The position numbers and the translations under genes were made by a program. Positions 44,962 through 54,278 of a stretch of DNA of 60,863 nt are shown here, piece by piece (position 1 is the first letter of the stretch; every line of letters starts with the position of its first letter). The notes beneath the pieces are model-generated. The model was not told the origin of the DNA, ran no database searches, and saw only the letters and a program-made list of their open reading frames with translations. The stretch is from Gemmatimonadota bacterium (GTDB lineage: Bacteria > JAAXHH01): positions 1-60,863 of the forward strand of contig VXRC01000027.1 of assembly GCA_009838645.1 (NCBI GenBank), in the 5' to 3' direction.

Positions 44962-47364
44962 TTAGAGTTCTCGGCGCAGGGCGTCGACCGGGTTCATGGC
45001 GGCGGTCCGCAGCGTCTGCGTACTGACCGTCAGCCACGCGATCAACAGCCCGAGCAGACCGGCCGCGGGGAACAACAGCAGCGAGACATCGGAATGATAG
45101 GCGTACTGCCGCAGCCACTGCTGCATGACGAAGTAGGCCACCGGCCAGGCGATGACGTTCGCGATGACCACGAGGACGGTGTACTCCCTGGACAGCAGCA
45201 GGACGAGTTGACGTGCCGATGCGCCCAGGGCCTTTCGAATGCCCACCTCCCGCGTACGCTGTTTCGCCGTGAATACCGCCAGTCCGAACAGGCCGAGGCA
45301 CGCGGTGAATACCGCCAGTCCGGCGAACATGGTGACGAGCCGGCCCAGCAGGTTATCCGACCGGTAGGACCGCTCAACGTCCTGGTCGAGGAACGAATAA
45401 ACGAAGGGGATCTCCGGAGTGGAGGCCTTCCACATGGCTTCCAGGTCCCGCAGGGTTTCTCCCGGGTCGCCGGGAACGAACCGAACGGCATAGTATCCGG
45501 AGCCACCGATCGTGATGAATACCGGTTCGATTCTTTCGTGGAGGGACCTCAGGTGAAAGTCCCGCACGACCCCGACCACCTGCATTTCGTCGTCCACGAG
45601 CTTCACGTATCGGTCCATGGCTTCATCCGGTGAAGTCCAGCCCAGGCGCCGGACCGCCTCCTCGTTGAGTATGCATCCGGTCGAATAGCCCCTCCCGCCA
45701 CCATCCGGGGTCTCTACCCATTTGAAGTCTCTTTCAAAGGATACGTCGCGTCCACGAAGCAACTCAAACCCGAAGGTTTCGACGAAACCGCCTTCGGTGT
45801 GTATGTACTGCATATCGACGACGGGCGATGCCGGATCATCGACACGTTCCACCGGAAAGATCGGCAGTCTTCCCCTACCCGCAGCCCGGCCGGGAATGTA
45901 ACTTGCCCCGGTGACGCTGACCACCCCGGCGTGGCGGGGATATTCCTCCCGGATCATTCGGAAATCCATGCCCTGTATATCGGGCAGGATTACGACGTTT
46001 TCCTGGTCGAATCCCAGGTGCTTGTTTCTCATGAAGTCCAGTTGCTGGAACACGGTGCCCGTTCCGATAAGCAACAGTATGGCCATGGCGAACTGAATGA
46101 CAACGAGCGCCTTGCGCAGCGTCACCGCGCCCGTATCCGAGGCTCCCCTGAAAATCACGGCGGGATTGATCCGAGACAGCAGTAGGGCGGGATAGGCCCC
46201 GGCGAGAAGACCGGCCCCTGCGATGATGCACGCGCCGCCCAGGAGGGTCCACGGTTCCAGTGAAGGCATTGAAAGCGCGTGGCCCGTCATGGACCTGAAT
46301 ACGGGCAGGACCACCCAGACCGCGGAGAGGGCGATGAGAAACGCCACGGCGCTCAACAGGATCGTTTCTCCCAGGAACTGGCGGACGATCTGACCTCTGG
46401 CGGCACCGGCGACCTTGCGCATGCCGATTTCACGGGCCCTTGTTATGGATCGTACGACGGCCAGGTTCGTGAAATTTATGCAGGCGATCAGCAGAATCAA
46501 TACGCCGATGGCGGTCATCATCCAGATGAAAGACACGTCGCCGTTGGTTTCCATCTCGAGTTCGAGCCTGGAATGAAGATGTATGTCGAACAGTGGCTGC
46601 AGGTCGTAGATGTCGGTAAAGGCCGTCGCACGGAGCTGCGCGTCGAGATGATCTCCGATGCGAGTTCGCAGCACGGATCCAATCTCTTCAGGCGTCGCGC
46701 CTTCCGGCAGTAGCAGGTACGTGTAATACTGGCTGTTGGCCCAGTTCTGCAGCAACCTGTGCGGATCGCCCCTCCCCGACGTGGTGGCGATCGAAACGTA
46801 GAAATCCGGATGGTAATGGGCGTAGTCCGGCGGATCTTCCATGACGGCGGTTATCGTAAAGGTGAACTGGTGGTCTCCGGTGATGGTTTTTCCGGTAGGG
46901 TCGGCATCCCCGAAGTACTTCCTCGCCATCGTGGAACTGATCACCATGGTGTTCGGGGCCGTGAGCGCATTGGCGGGACTGCCCTGTACGAGCGGGACGT
47001 CGAACACGTCGAAGAGGTTGCCGTCGGCCCAGTAGACACGCTGTTCATAGAATTGCCTGTCCTCGGTGGTAAAAAGCCAGGTACCTATCGTTCCCCTGAG
47101 TCGGAGTACTTCCTCCACCTCCGGCACCTGGGCCTTGATGAATTCACCCAGCACGCCCGGCGTCCGCGCCGTGCGGTCCGTCACCACCCGGTAGATGCGG
47201 TCTCCCCGCGTGTTGTGGCGGTCGTAGCTCAACTCGTCGCGGATGTACAGGAGGATTACCAGGCAGCAGGCCATGCCGATGGCGAACCCAATGACGTTGA
47301 TCGCGGCGTGGGACCTGGACGCCAGGATGTTCCGCCAGGCGGTGAGGAGGTAGTGTCCGATCAT
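44962..47364 (-). CDS. FtsX-type ABC permease, paralogue 4
   Basis: An 800-residue permease with the same double FtsX layout as the cluster at 9027-18907 but more divergent (first span NVIGFAIGMACCLVILLYI, then DELSYDRHNTRGDRIYRVV). Coupling loops read EIGMRKVAGA and EVGIRKALGA. The repeat-rich linker of paralogue 1 is absent. It starts seven bases after the BNR protein's stop, so the two are probably co-translated. No ATPase gene is adjacent. Confidence 0.87.
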   Translation of the reverse strand: MIGHYLLTAWRNILASRSHAAINVIGFAIGMACCLVILLYIRDELSYDRHNTRGDRIYRVVTDRTARTPGVLGEFIKAQVPEVEEVLRLRGTIGTWLFTTEDRQFYEQRVYWADGNLFDVFDVPLVQGSPANALTAPNTMVISSTMARKYFGDADPTGKTITGDHQFTFTITAVMEDPPDYAHYHPDFYVSIATTSGRGDPHRLLQNWANSQYYTYLLLPEGATPEEIGSVLRTRIGDHLDAQLRATAFTDIYDLQPLFDIHLHSRLELEMETNGDVSFIWMMTAIGVLILLIACINFTNLAVVRSITRAREIGMRKVAGAARGQIVRQFLGETILLSAVAFLIALSAVWVVLPVFRSMTGHALSMPSLEPWTLLGGACIIAGAGLLAGAYPALLLSRINPAVIFRGASDTGAVTLRKALVVIQFAMAILLLIGTGTVFQQLDFMRNKHLGFDQENVVILPDIQGMDFRMIREEYPRHAGVVSVTGASYIPGRAAGRGRLPIFPVERVDDPASPVVDMQYIHTEGGFVETFGFELLRGRDVSFERDFKWVETPDGGGRGYSTGCILNEEAVRRLGWTSPDEAMDRYVKLVDDEMQVVGVVRDFHLRSLHERIEPVFITIGGSGYYAVRFVPGDPGETLRDLEAMWKASTPEIPFVYSFLDQDVERSYRSDNLLGRLVTMFAGLAVFTACLGLFGLAVFTAKQRTREVGIRKALGASARQLVLLLSREYTVLVVIANVIAWPVAYFVMQQWLRQYAYHSDVSLLLFPAAGLLGLLIAWLTVSTQTLRTAAMNPVDALRREL

Positions 47365-47371
47365 GGTCGCC

Positions 47372-48478
47372 TCAGGGGGCCAGTCGGGCCCAGTGGATGT
47401 CCATGGCGTCCTCGGTGCCCGCGTAATATACCACCAGGGCCGTGCTGTCGGACAGGGCTTCCGCGTAGGGCAGGCCGAAGGACCAAACCGAGAAGCCCAG
47501 GGCGCCCTTGGGATCGTCTGCCGGCGCTTCGTGGGTGTACAGGGTCACCTCGGATTCCGGATCGAACGGCCCGTCGATGGACGGCGCGACGCGGGCCTTG
47601 ATGGACTGGTCTCTGAAGCGGTCCACCCAGGGAAGGACGACGCGCCCGTCCGGCAGCACCGCGGGATGAGCCGCCTGGTCGGTGACGCCGATATCCTCCG
47701 GGTCCGACCAGGTCCGGCCGCCGTCGGAACTGATGCGGCGGTGGATGTTCAGGTAGGATTCCGTTTCGGTGTTGTAGGTCCACGCGAAAGCGCCGATGCG
47801 TCCGTCCGGCGCCACGGCCGACCGCAGGTCCCAGTTGAAGATCAGGCCGGTCGGATCGTACCCGATGTTTATCGGTTCGCTCCAAGTCCTTCCCTCGTCC
47901 GTGGAGTGAAAGGCCACAACCCGCTGGTACCACTTCGACGCGTCGAGGTAGTGCTTGTTGGTTTCGATGGTCATGACCAGGGTGCCGTCCGGAAGCTGCA
48001 TGACCGGGTTGGTCAGGCTCGCGGGCCCGATTTCCTCCGGCATGGGCACCTCTCGCCAGGCCGTCCAGGTGTTTCCGCCGTCCACAGAGTTCGCCAGGAG
48101 GATCGACATGGGCACGCATCCCTCGGTCTCCGGGTTGAAGAGTCCCGGGGCGTCGGGATAGGTCTCGCGGTCGATCCACATGGACGCGGCGATGATCCGG
48201 CCGGGCGCCAGTTCCGTCAGGTAGACGATCTTGACCGATCCGCGCACGCCACGGAGGACCGGGGACTTGAAGGGTCTTTCCGGTGCGCTCCAGGTCTTCC
48301 CCAGATCGGAGGACCGGCTGACTTCAATCACTTCGTCCGCGCAGTCCTTGGTCGTGCCGCTGTGCCAGGTGGCGATCAACGTACCGTCGGACTTGCATAG
48401 GACGGCTGGAAATGTAAGGTTTGCGCAGTCGGTGCCGGATACGCTACGGCTGAGTACGCCAGAGTCGATGATGCGCAT
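47372..48478 (-). CDS. BNR/Asp-box sialidase-like protein
   Basis: A 368-residue propeller with several Asp boxes (SSDLGKTW, SVDGGNTW, STDEGRTW, SSDGGRTW). The YRIP motif of true sialidases is missing; the corresponding N-terminal region reads ANLTFPAVL. No signal peptide is visible. It may be a glycosidase of another family, a lyase or a glycan-binding protein. It sits between a phosphohexomutase and FtsX-4 on the minus strand. Confidence 0.8.
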   Translation of the reverse strand: MRIIDSGVLSRSVSGTDCANLTFPAVLCKSDGTLIATWHSGTTKDCADEVIEVSRSSDLGKTWSAPERPFKSPVLRGVRGSVKIVYLTELAPGRIIAASMWIDRETYPDAPGLFNPETEGCVPMSILLANSVDGGNTWTAWREVPMPEEIGPASLTNPVMQLPDGTLVMTIETNKHYLDASKWYQRVVAFHSTDEGRTWSEPINIGYDPTGLIFNWDLRSAVAPDGRIGAFAWTYNTETESYLNIHRRISSDGGRTWSDPEDIGVTDQAAHPAVLPDGRVVLPWVDRFRDQSIKARVAPSIDGPFDPESEVTLYTHEAPADDPKGALGFSVWSFGLPYAEALSDSTALVVYYAGTEDAMDIHWARLAP

Positions 48479-48569
48479 GGATCGATGCCTTTCGAGATGG
48501 GTTGTTTATCCTGTTCGGGGCCGGGTGCTGCCCCGGGAGGTAACAGGTTTCGGCCGGGTCCGTGCGCGG

Positions 48570-48620
48570 CTAAGCGCGGCCAAGCGTGACCAAGCGGGAC
48601 CAAGCGGGACCAAGCGGGAC
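48570..48620. repeat. Tandem array, 10 bp x 5
   Basis: Five units of the type ccaagcggga, the last three identical, lie just beyond the stop of the phosphohexomutase gene in the gap before the BNR gene. A 10-bp period is one helical turn. Confidence 0.9.
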
Positions 48621-48622
48621 CG

Positions 48623-50608
48623 TTACATTCCTTCGCACCATTCGATCATTGTGTCGAGCACGGATTCCGCCAGGCTGTCGATCGATCCCCGGGTACAGTC
48701 CATGTCGCGCGTCGAGATATCGGTACCGTCCATGTCGCGCGATGACGCCGAAACATAATACTTGATCGTGGGTTCCGTGCCCGATGGGCGCACGATCACC
48801 CGGGTGTGGCCGGCTTCCGAGAAGGTGAAGATCAGGATATTCACCCGTTCGCCTGCGACGGGGCCGGCCGTACCCGTCCGCAAGTCACGCGCCTGGCCGT
48901 TCTGTCGGTCGATCACGCGGCATACGGCCCATTCGCCTATGTGCTCCGGCGGTGCTTCACGCAGTGCGGCCATGATGCCTTTGATCCTGCCGGCACCCTC
49001 CGCGCCGGGCAAGGCGACTGACCGCTGGACTTCCCTGAAATAACCGTACTTTCGGTAGATGTCATCCAGTTCGTCGCGCAGGGTACGGGTTTCTCGCTTC
49101 ACCAGGGCGGCGTACTCGGCAAGAAGGATGCCGGTGGCAGCCTCTTTGTCCCGGATCCGCGCGTCCGCCAGGTAACCGTGGCTTTCCTCCGTGCCGAACA
49201 CGAAAGTCATGTCCGCCGGCATTCGATCGATTGCCGCGCCGACGTGCTTGAAACCGACAGGTAGGTCGTCCACGACTTCCAGGCCGTAGGACCGGGCGAT
49301 GATCGCGGCCAGGTCCGATGTGACCACGGTCTTGCAGAACAGCCCCCGCTCGGGCAGCGTGCCGGCCGCCTGTTTACGGTGGAGTATGTAGTGGCAGAGG
49401 AGCACGCCGATCTGGTGCCCATTCAGCACCAGTTCTTCCGACGGGGCCTTCCAGCTCCGGTCCGGCAAAGGAAGTGCGCATCCGATCCGGTCGGCGTCGG
49501 GGTCGCTGGCCAGCACGAGGTCGGCCCCGGTTTCCGAGGCTTTTTTAATGCCCAGCCGAAACGACGAGGGTTTTTCAGGGTTGGCGATGCCTTCTTCCAG
49601 GGTGGAGAACGCGTGGTCGGGCACGACCTGTTTTTCCACGTAGTGTACGTTCCCGTATCCCATTCTGTCCAGTGCCTCGGCCACGGAAGTCATGCCCACG
49701 CCGTGCAGCGGCGTATACACCAGGCGGATATCTCGTGCGCCGGCCAGTGTCATTTCGGTGAGGACGTCGATGTACTTCTCGTCCTGGTCCTTCGCGATTG
49801 TCCGGATCAGGCCGCGCCTGACGCCGTCCTCATAGGCGATTCGCCTGATTTCGGCTACACGGCGCATTTCCTCCGTGATGCCGGCGTCAAGGGGCGCGAC
49901 GACCTGTCCGCCGTCGGGTCCGTATACCTTGAATCCGTTGTCGCCGGGCGGGTTGTGACTGGCACTGATCATCACGCCGGCCGCGGCCTCGAGTTCCCGT
50001 ACGGCGAATGACAGGGCGGGGGTGGACCGGCAGCCGTCGAAGATACGCACCGGGACACCGTTGGCGGCGAGCACCCTGGCCGTCTCTTTCGCGAACTCCT
50101 CCGAGTTGCGCCGGGTGTCCCACGCCACGACGACGCCCGCGCCGGCCCGGTCGCCGAACCTCGGGTTGAGCTTGCCGGCCCGGTCGCCGAGCCTCGGGTT
50201 GAGCTTGCCCGCCCGGTCGCCGAGACTCGTGTTGTGCCAGCCTTCCGGACCGCTGCCGAAGTCCCGACGGTGCCTGCCGTCTGGTCCATTGCCGTCCGGC
50301 TCGTCCCCGGCGCCGGCTATAAACTGCGCCAGGCCCTGGGCGGCCACGCCCACGGTGCGGGTGTTGAACCGGTTCGGACCCGGACCCATCCTGCCGCGGA
50401 TACCGCCCGTTCCGAAGGCCATATCGGAACCGAACGCGTCTTCAAGTTCACCGGTGTTCCCGCCTTCGACCCGTGCCCGGATCTCTCCATGGAACGCCGC
50501 GAACTCCGCGTCCGTCAGCCATCGTACCAGGGCGTCGCCCGCGTGGCGCGACAGGACGCCTTCGTCGATCCAGTCTTTAATCCGTTGGATGCAGCAGGGA
50601 TCGCTCAT
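48623..50608 (-). CDS. Phosphohexomutase (PGM/PMM, PGM2-like)
   Basis: A 661-residue alpha-D-phosphohexomutase that interconverts 1- and 6-phosphates of hexoses or pentoses. The phosphoserine loop ISASHNPPGDNG (Ser about 217), the metal loop ASDPDADRIG and the sugar-binding GTEESHGYL are present. Two features are unusual. About 57 residues are inserted before the first conserved strand VVVAWDTR, including three 11-residue repeats (GDRAGKLNPRL). Near the C-terminus a 10-residue unit (SRDMDGTDIS) is duplicated. The family is normally about 550-600 residues, which the insertions explain. The start at 50608 removes 28 unconserved residues. Confidence 0.9.
   Translation of the reverse strand: MSDPCCIQRIKDWIDEGVLSRHAGDALVRWLTDAEFAAFHGEIRARVEGGNTGELEDAFGSDMAFGTGGIRGRMGPGPNRFNTRTVGVAAQGLAQFIAGAGDEPDGNGPDGRHRRDFGSGPEGWHNTSLGDRAGKLNPRLGDRAGKLNPRFGDRAGAGVVVAWDTRRNSEEFAKETARVLAANGVPVRIFDGCRSTPALSFAVRELEAAAGVMISASHNPPGDNGFKVYGPDGGQVVAPLDAGITEEMRRVAEIRRIAYEDGVRRGLIRTIAKDQDEKYIDVLTEMTLAGARDIRLVYTPLHGVGMTSVAEALDRMGYGNVHYVEKQVVPDHAFSTLEEGIANPEKPSSFRLGIKKASETGADLVLASDPDADRIGCALPLPDRSWKAPSEELVLNGHQIGVLLCHYILHRKQAAGTLPERGLFCKTVVTSDLAAIIARSYGLEVVDDLPVGFKHVGAAIDRMPADMTFVFGTEESHGYLADARIRDKEAATGILLAEYAALVKRETRTLRDELDDIYRKYGYFREVQRSVALPGAEGAGRIKGIMAALREAPPEHIGEWAVCRVIDRQNGQARDLRTGTAGPVAGERVNILIFTFSEAGHTRVIVRPSGTEPTIKYYVSASSRDMDGTDISTRDMDCTRGSIDSLAESVLDTMIEWCEGM
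48692..48751. repeat. In-frame duplication, 30 bp x 2, phosphohexomutase C-terminus
   Basis: Two 30-bp units start at 48692 and 48722; both contain gtccatgtcgcgcg. They encode two copies of a 10-residue unit in a loop of the last domain. Confidence 0.85.
50144..50238. repeat. In-frame tandem array, 33 bp x 3, phosphohexomutase loop
   Basis: Units start at 50144, 50177 and 50210; the first two differ at a single position in 33. On the minus strand they encode GDRAGKLNPRL or a close variant three times. The array lies inside the extra loop before the first conserved strand of the enzyme. Confidence 0.92.
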
Positions 50609-50760
50609 GCCTGGTCCGTTTGGGTGAAAGACCGAAGTGACCGCACGTCGATCGATGTGCGTAGACGGCCGCCGTGGCCGCGTGCAGGTCAACGGGCGTC
50701 AACGGCCATTAGTGACCTCACGCCGGATCATGGGGAAACGCGGCAGTTCGCGCATTCACG

Positions 50761-52716
50761 CTAGAAGAACTGCAGTTCGTGTATGGTCCCACGAAAATAC
50801 CAATAATCCACCAGGACCGCAATGGCGGCGCCGAGGACGTATCCGACGATGATGCCGATCATCAGGGGCTGAACGGAGAGGTAAAGACGCACGCCGCCGA
50901 TCCGGATCAGGATCGTCTTCAACAGCCAGGCGAGAAAGACGGGGAAGAAAGCGTGGCGGGCGGGCCCTCCGGCGGCCACCACGAATCCAATGGGCGATAT
51001 GGGCCACCAGCTGAAGTAGTACCGGGCCAGGGTCATCCCCGTGACCATCAGCATGCCGGCGACCAGGAAGAAGACTTCCGAGCCCGAGATCGTGGTGCTG
51101 TTCTTCATCCAGGTGACGATCAGGCCGTAGAAACCGGGGTCGCCGGCGACATTGGCGTAGTAGTTTGCCGCGCCGCCCATCCTGTAACCGGTGTAGGCAG
51201 AGTAGCCGATGGCCGTGACCGCACTGACGGCGAAGGTGACGGCGGACCAGAAGAAGAGCACGCGTCCCGACATGCCCAGGATGGACTGCAGCCGCGCGAC
51301 ATGCGAGGGCGTGATCATCGTGAACGTCTTCCAGTTTCGGGCGAAGGCACTTCCCAGGCCGAGACCCGTAAGGTTCTGGGGAGACAGCGAGGCGGAACCC
51401 AGCATGGCGACGGTGAATTGGTGGGCATTGATGGGCAGGTCCAGGAAGACCAGGCCTGATTCCGCCATGACCCGGCACAACGCGAAGTAGAAGAGGAACA
51501 GCAGCGTGAGGAAAACGGCGATCACGGGGAAGGACATACCCGCCGTGTGCAGCCACCAGACGATGTAGGCCATGCCGCAGGCGCCCGAAACCAGGGCGGC
51601 CCGGTAGGAGAAGAACTCGTCGTCGTCCCGCAGGTTCGTTTCCTTCCCCATAACGTGCCGCCAGACCATGGCCAGGTGCCGGCGAGCGATCCAGAATCCC
51701 CATAACGCGAAGGCGATCATGCCGCCGATGAACTGGACCGCGACCAGGCCGCCGGGGACGGCGGTACCCGAGTCCGCGGTAATCCCGACACGAGCCAGGA
51801 TGCCCTGTTCCAGCGTATTGATAATCTGAAAGAACCAGACGCTGAACAGGATGTCCAAGTTGATGAAATAGGAGAAGGCAAAGGTGATGACGTTCATCCT
51901 GATCGCGTGTGCCGGAAAGGCGCGGCCGAGTTCGACGTTAAGCAGGGCATTGGCATCGATCGGAAAGGAAAACCACTGGGTCCAGTACGCCGTGGTGTTC
52001 CAGAGCATGATGGAAAAGGTGGCCAAGGCGCCGATGAGGAACAGGCGGTGCCGCATGATCGTAGGCACGACGAAGTGTTCTTCGTCGGTGGTCTCCGTCA
52101 TCACGACCGCCGTCTGCACGAGGGGATAGGATAGACGCTCGTGCTCCACCCACTGCCTGCGCATCAGGATAACGAAGCAGACCCCGACGGCCAGGAGTCC
52201 GCCGAAAAAAGACAGCCACCAGAAGCTCGGGATGATCCAGGCCGCCCAGGGTATCGGGTAGTTTTCGGACAGTCCCCAGTAGTAGTCCCTGTTTGCGTTC
52301 AGTTCGTTGGTGACGACCAACCAGTCCGGGAGATAGGGAAAGAACAGCTCGCGCCATTGGTTCTCGGGGGAGGCGTAGTATTCGGCCGACGCCATGATGC
52401 CGACTACGTAGTTGGACATCCCCCAGGTCGGTACCATGAAGCCGACCCAGCCCAGGATGAAGACGAAAAGCAGTTCCCGCGACCGCAGGCCCCAGGCGGG
52501 ACGGTATGCCTTCAGCAGTATATTGGGTCCCATAACGCCCAGGAGAAACGGGATCAGCAGGGCGAGATCGATATGGGCGAAGGTGAGGTGGGTGTATCCA
52601 AGGAGGTAGTGGCTCGTCAGCGAAAAGATATTGACGACCACGGCCAGCGCCAGGCCCAGGGCCACGGCCCGCGGTGTCGCTACTTGCTGAATGGATGGGG
52701 CACCCGTGACGTTCAT
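50761..52716 (-). CDS. DUF6785/DUF6784-type polytopic membrane protein, second copy
   Basis: A 651-residue, about 14-span protein homologous to the one at 34309-36264: both have PRAVA near residue 15, YYASPENQW near 115, RQWVEHERLSYPLV near 190 and a CRVMAESGLVFLDLPIN segment. It is translationally coupled to the carboxypeptidase upstream (four-base overlap, ATGA). Function is unproven; a transporter role is the simplest reading of its shape. It is followed by the phosphohexomutase and a BNR protein. Confidence 0.75.
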   Translation of the reverse strand: MNVTGAPSIQQVATPRAVALGLALAVVVNIFSLTSHYLLGYTHLTFAHIDLALLIPFLLGVMGPNILLKAYRPAWGLRSRELLFVFILGWVGFMVPTWGMSNYVVGIMASAEYYASPENQWRELFFPYLPDWLVVTNELNANRDYYWGLSENYPIPWAAWIIPSFWWLSFFGGLLAVGVCFVILMRRQWVEHERLSYPLVQTAVVMTETTDEEHFVVPTIMRHRLFLIGALATFSIMLWNTTAYWTQWFSFPIDANALLNVELGRAFPAHAIRMNVITFAFSYFINLDILFSVWFFQIINTLEQGILARVGITADSGTAVPGGLVAVQFIGGMIAFALWGFWIARRHLAMVWRHVMGKETNLRDDDEFFSYRAALVSGACGMAYIVWWLHTAGMSFPVIAVFLTLLFLFYFALCRVMAESGLVFLDLPINAHQFTVAMLGSASLSPQNLTGLGLGSAFARNWKTFTMITPSHVARLQSILGMSGRVLFFWSAVTFAVSAVTAIGYSAYTGYRMGGAANYYANVAGDPGFYGLIVTWMKNSTTISGSEVFFLVAGMLMVTGMTLARYYFSWWPISPIGFVVAAGGPARHAFFPVFLAWLLKTILIRIGGVRLYLSVQPLMIGIIVGYVLGAAIAVLVDYWYFRGTIHELQFF

Positions 52717-54206
52717 AGGCGGTACAGGGACCGGTATTTCTCATCAACGTAGGCCAGGAAGCAGTCCGCGGTGAGCGGCTCGCCGGTGACGTGCCGCACA
52801 AGGTCACCCGCGCGATAGGTCATGCCGGGCCGATGGATGTGTTCCCTGAGCCAGTCCCGCAGCGGCAGCAGTTCCCCGCGGGCGATTTGGTCCGACAGGC
52901 CGGGCAGGTCGCGCTCGGCGGCGCGGTAGAACTGGGCGGCGTACAGATTGCCGAGGGTGTAGGTGGGGAAATAGCCGAAACTCCCGTGCGACCAGTGGAT
53001 GTCCTGCAGCACGCCGTCCCGGTCGTCCGGCGGTTCGATACCGAGAAAGGCCTTCATCTTTTCGTTCCAGACCGCGGAGAGGTCGCCTGCCGTGAATTCG
53101 TCCGTGAACAGGCCGCGCTCTATTTCGAACCGGAGCAGGATGTGCAGGTTGTAGGTGATCTCATCCGCTTCGACCCGGATGAGCGAGGGCTTTACCTCGT
53201 TGACCGCGGCGTAGACCTCCTCTTCGGTCACGTCCGCGGCCTGGTCCGGGAACACGGCGGAGAATTCGGGGAAGAAGTAACGCCAGAAGGCCCTGCTCCG
53301 GCCGACCATGTTCTCCCACAGGCGGGACTGGGATTCATGGATGCCGAGGGAGACCGACGCGCCGCGGGGTGTGCCTTCGTGTTCCGGGTCATGGCCCTGC
53401 TCGTAGAGGCCGTGTCCCGCCTCGTGGATGACACCGTAGAAGGACTGCATGGGCAGGGTCTCGGAATACCGGGTCGTCAGGCGGACGTCCTGCACGCCCA
53501 TGTGCGTACAGAAGGGATGGGGGGAGATATCCAGGCGGCCGGCCTCGAAGTCGAAGCCCATGCGCTCGGCGGCCGTGACGCCCAGGCGCCGCTGGTCGTC
53601 GATGGGGTAGTTCCGCTCCAGGAAGTCGGTGCGGGGCCTGACCCCGGTGGACGCGATGCGCTGCACCAGGTCCACGAGGGGGCCGCGAATCGAATCGAAG
53701 ACCGCCGCCGTAACTTTCGTGGTGGCATAGGGTTCGTATTCGTCGAGCAGCGCGTCGTAGGGTTCGTCTTCGTACCCGACCGCTTCGGCGACCTCGCGCT
53801 GGAGGGCGACCAGCTTGTCGATCCACGGCGCGAAAGCCTTAAAATCATCTTCCTTCCGGGCCTTGATCCACACCCCGATGGCCGCCGAACTCGTTTCAGC
53901 GATGGATTTGACCAGGTCGACGGGAACCTTGACCGCCCGGTCGCTGGAACGGGCGATCTCGCGGATGTTGACCTCCTCGTCGGCCGTCAGCGATTCCGAC
54001 CGGGCGGCGTCCAGTGCCGCCCGCATTTCATCGGAGGTGATCCGCTCGTGGGCCATCCCGGAGAGGGTGGCGAGTTGCCGCCCCCGGCCGGCCGCGCCCT
54101 TGGGGGGCATGTAGGTTTCCTGGTCCCATCCCATCAGGGCCAGGGCGCCGTACAGGTCGCTCACCTCGCGGTACATCTCCATTACCCGTTCGTAGTGCGT
54201 TGGCAC
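52713..54206 (-). CDS. M32-family metallocarboxypeptidase (Taq type)
   Basis: A 497-residue zinc carboxypeptidase, the family's usual length. The zinc motif HEAGH is at 261-265 in VIHEAGHGLYEQG, the third ligand region is IHESQSRLWEN, and IRVEADEITYNLHI is a further signature. It removes C-terminal residues from peptides in the cytoplasm. The start is GTG at 54206 with GGGAG upstream. Its stop overlaps the start of the DUF6785 protein, which suggests the membrane protein might import peptides, though this is inference. Confidence 0.93.
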   Translation of the reverse strand: MPTHYERVMEMYREVSDLYGALALMGWDQETYMPPKGAAGRGRQLATLSGMAHERITSDEMRAALDAARSESLTADEEVNIREIARSSDRAVKVPVDLVKSIAETSSAAIGVWIKARKEDDFKAFAPWIDKLVALQREVAEAVGYEDEPYDALLDEYEPYATTKVTAAVFDSIRGPLVDLVQRIASTGVRPRTDFLERNYPIDDQRRLGVTAAERMGFDFEAGRLDISPHPFCTHMGVQDVRLTTRYSETLPMQSFYGVIHEAGHGLYEQGHDPEHEGTPRGASVSLGIHESQSRLWENMVGRSRAFWRYFFPEFSAVFPDQAADVTEEEVYAAVNEVKPSLIRVEADEITYNLHILLRFEIERGLFTDEFTAGDLSAVWNEKMKAFLGIEPPDDRDGVLQDIHWSHGSFGYFPTYTLGNLYAAQFYRAAERDLPGLSDQIARGELLPLRDWLREHIHRPGMTYRAGDLVRHVTGEPLTADCFLAYVDEKYRSLYRL

Positions 54207-54233
54207 GGTTGCATCTCCCTTTTTTAATTCTCG

Positions 54234-54278
54234 CTACGTGGCCAGGACCTACGTGGCCGGGACCTACGTGGCCAGGAC
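54234..54278. repeat. Tandem array, 15 bp x 3, spanning a stop codon
   Basis: Units ctacgtggccaggac, ctacgtggccgggac and ctacgtggccaggac start at 54234, 54249 and 54264. The third holds the last four codons and the stop of the ATP-grasp gene (minus strand VLAT-stop), so two further copies of the gene end follow it. Confidence 0.9.
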
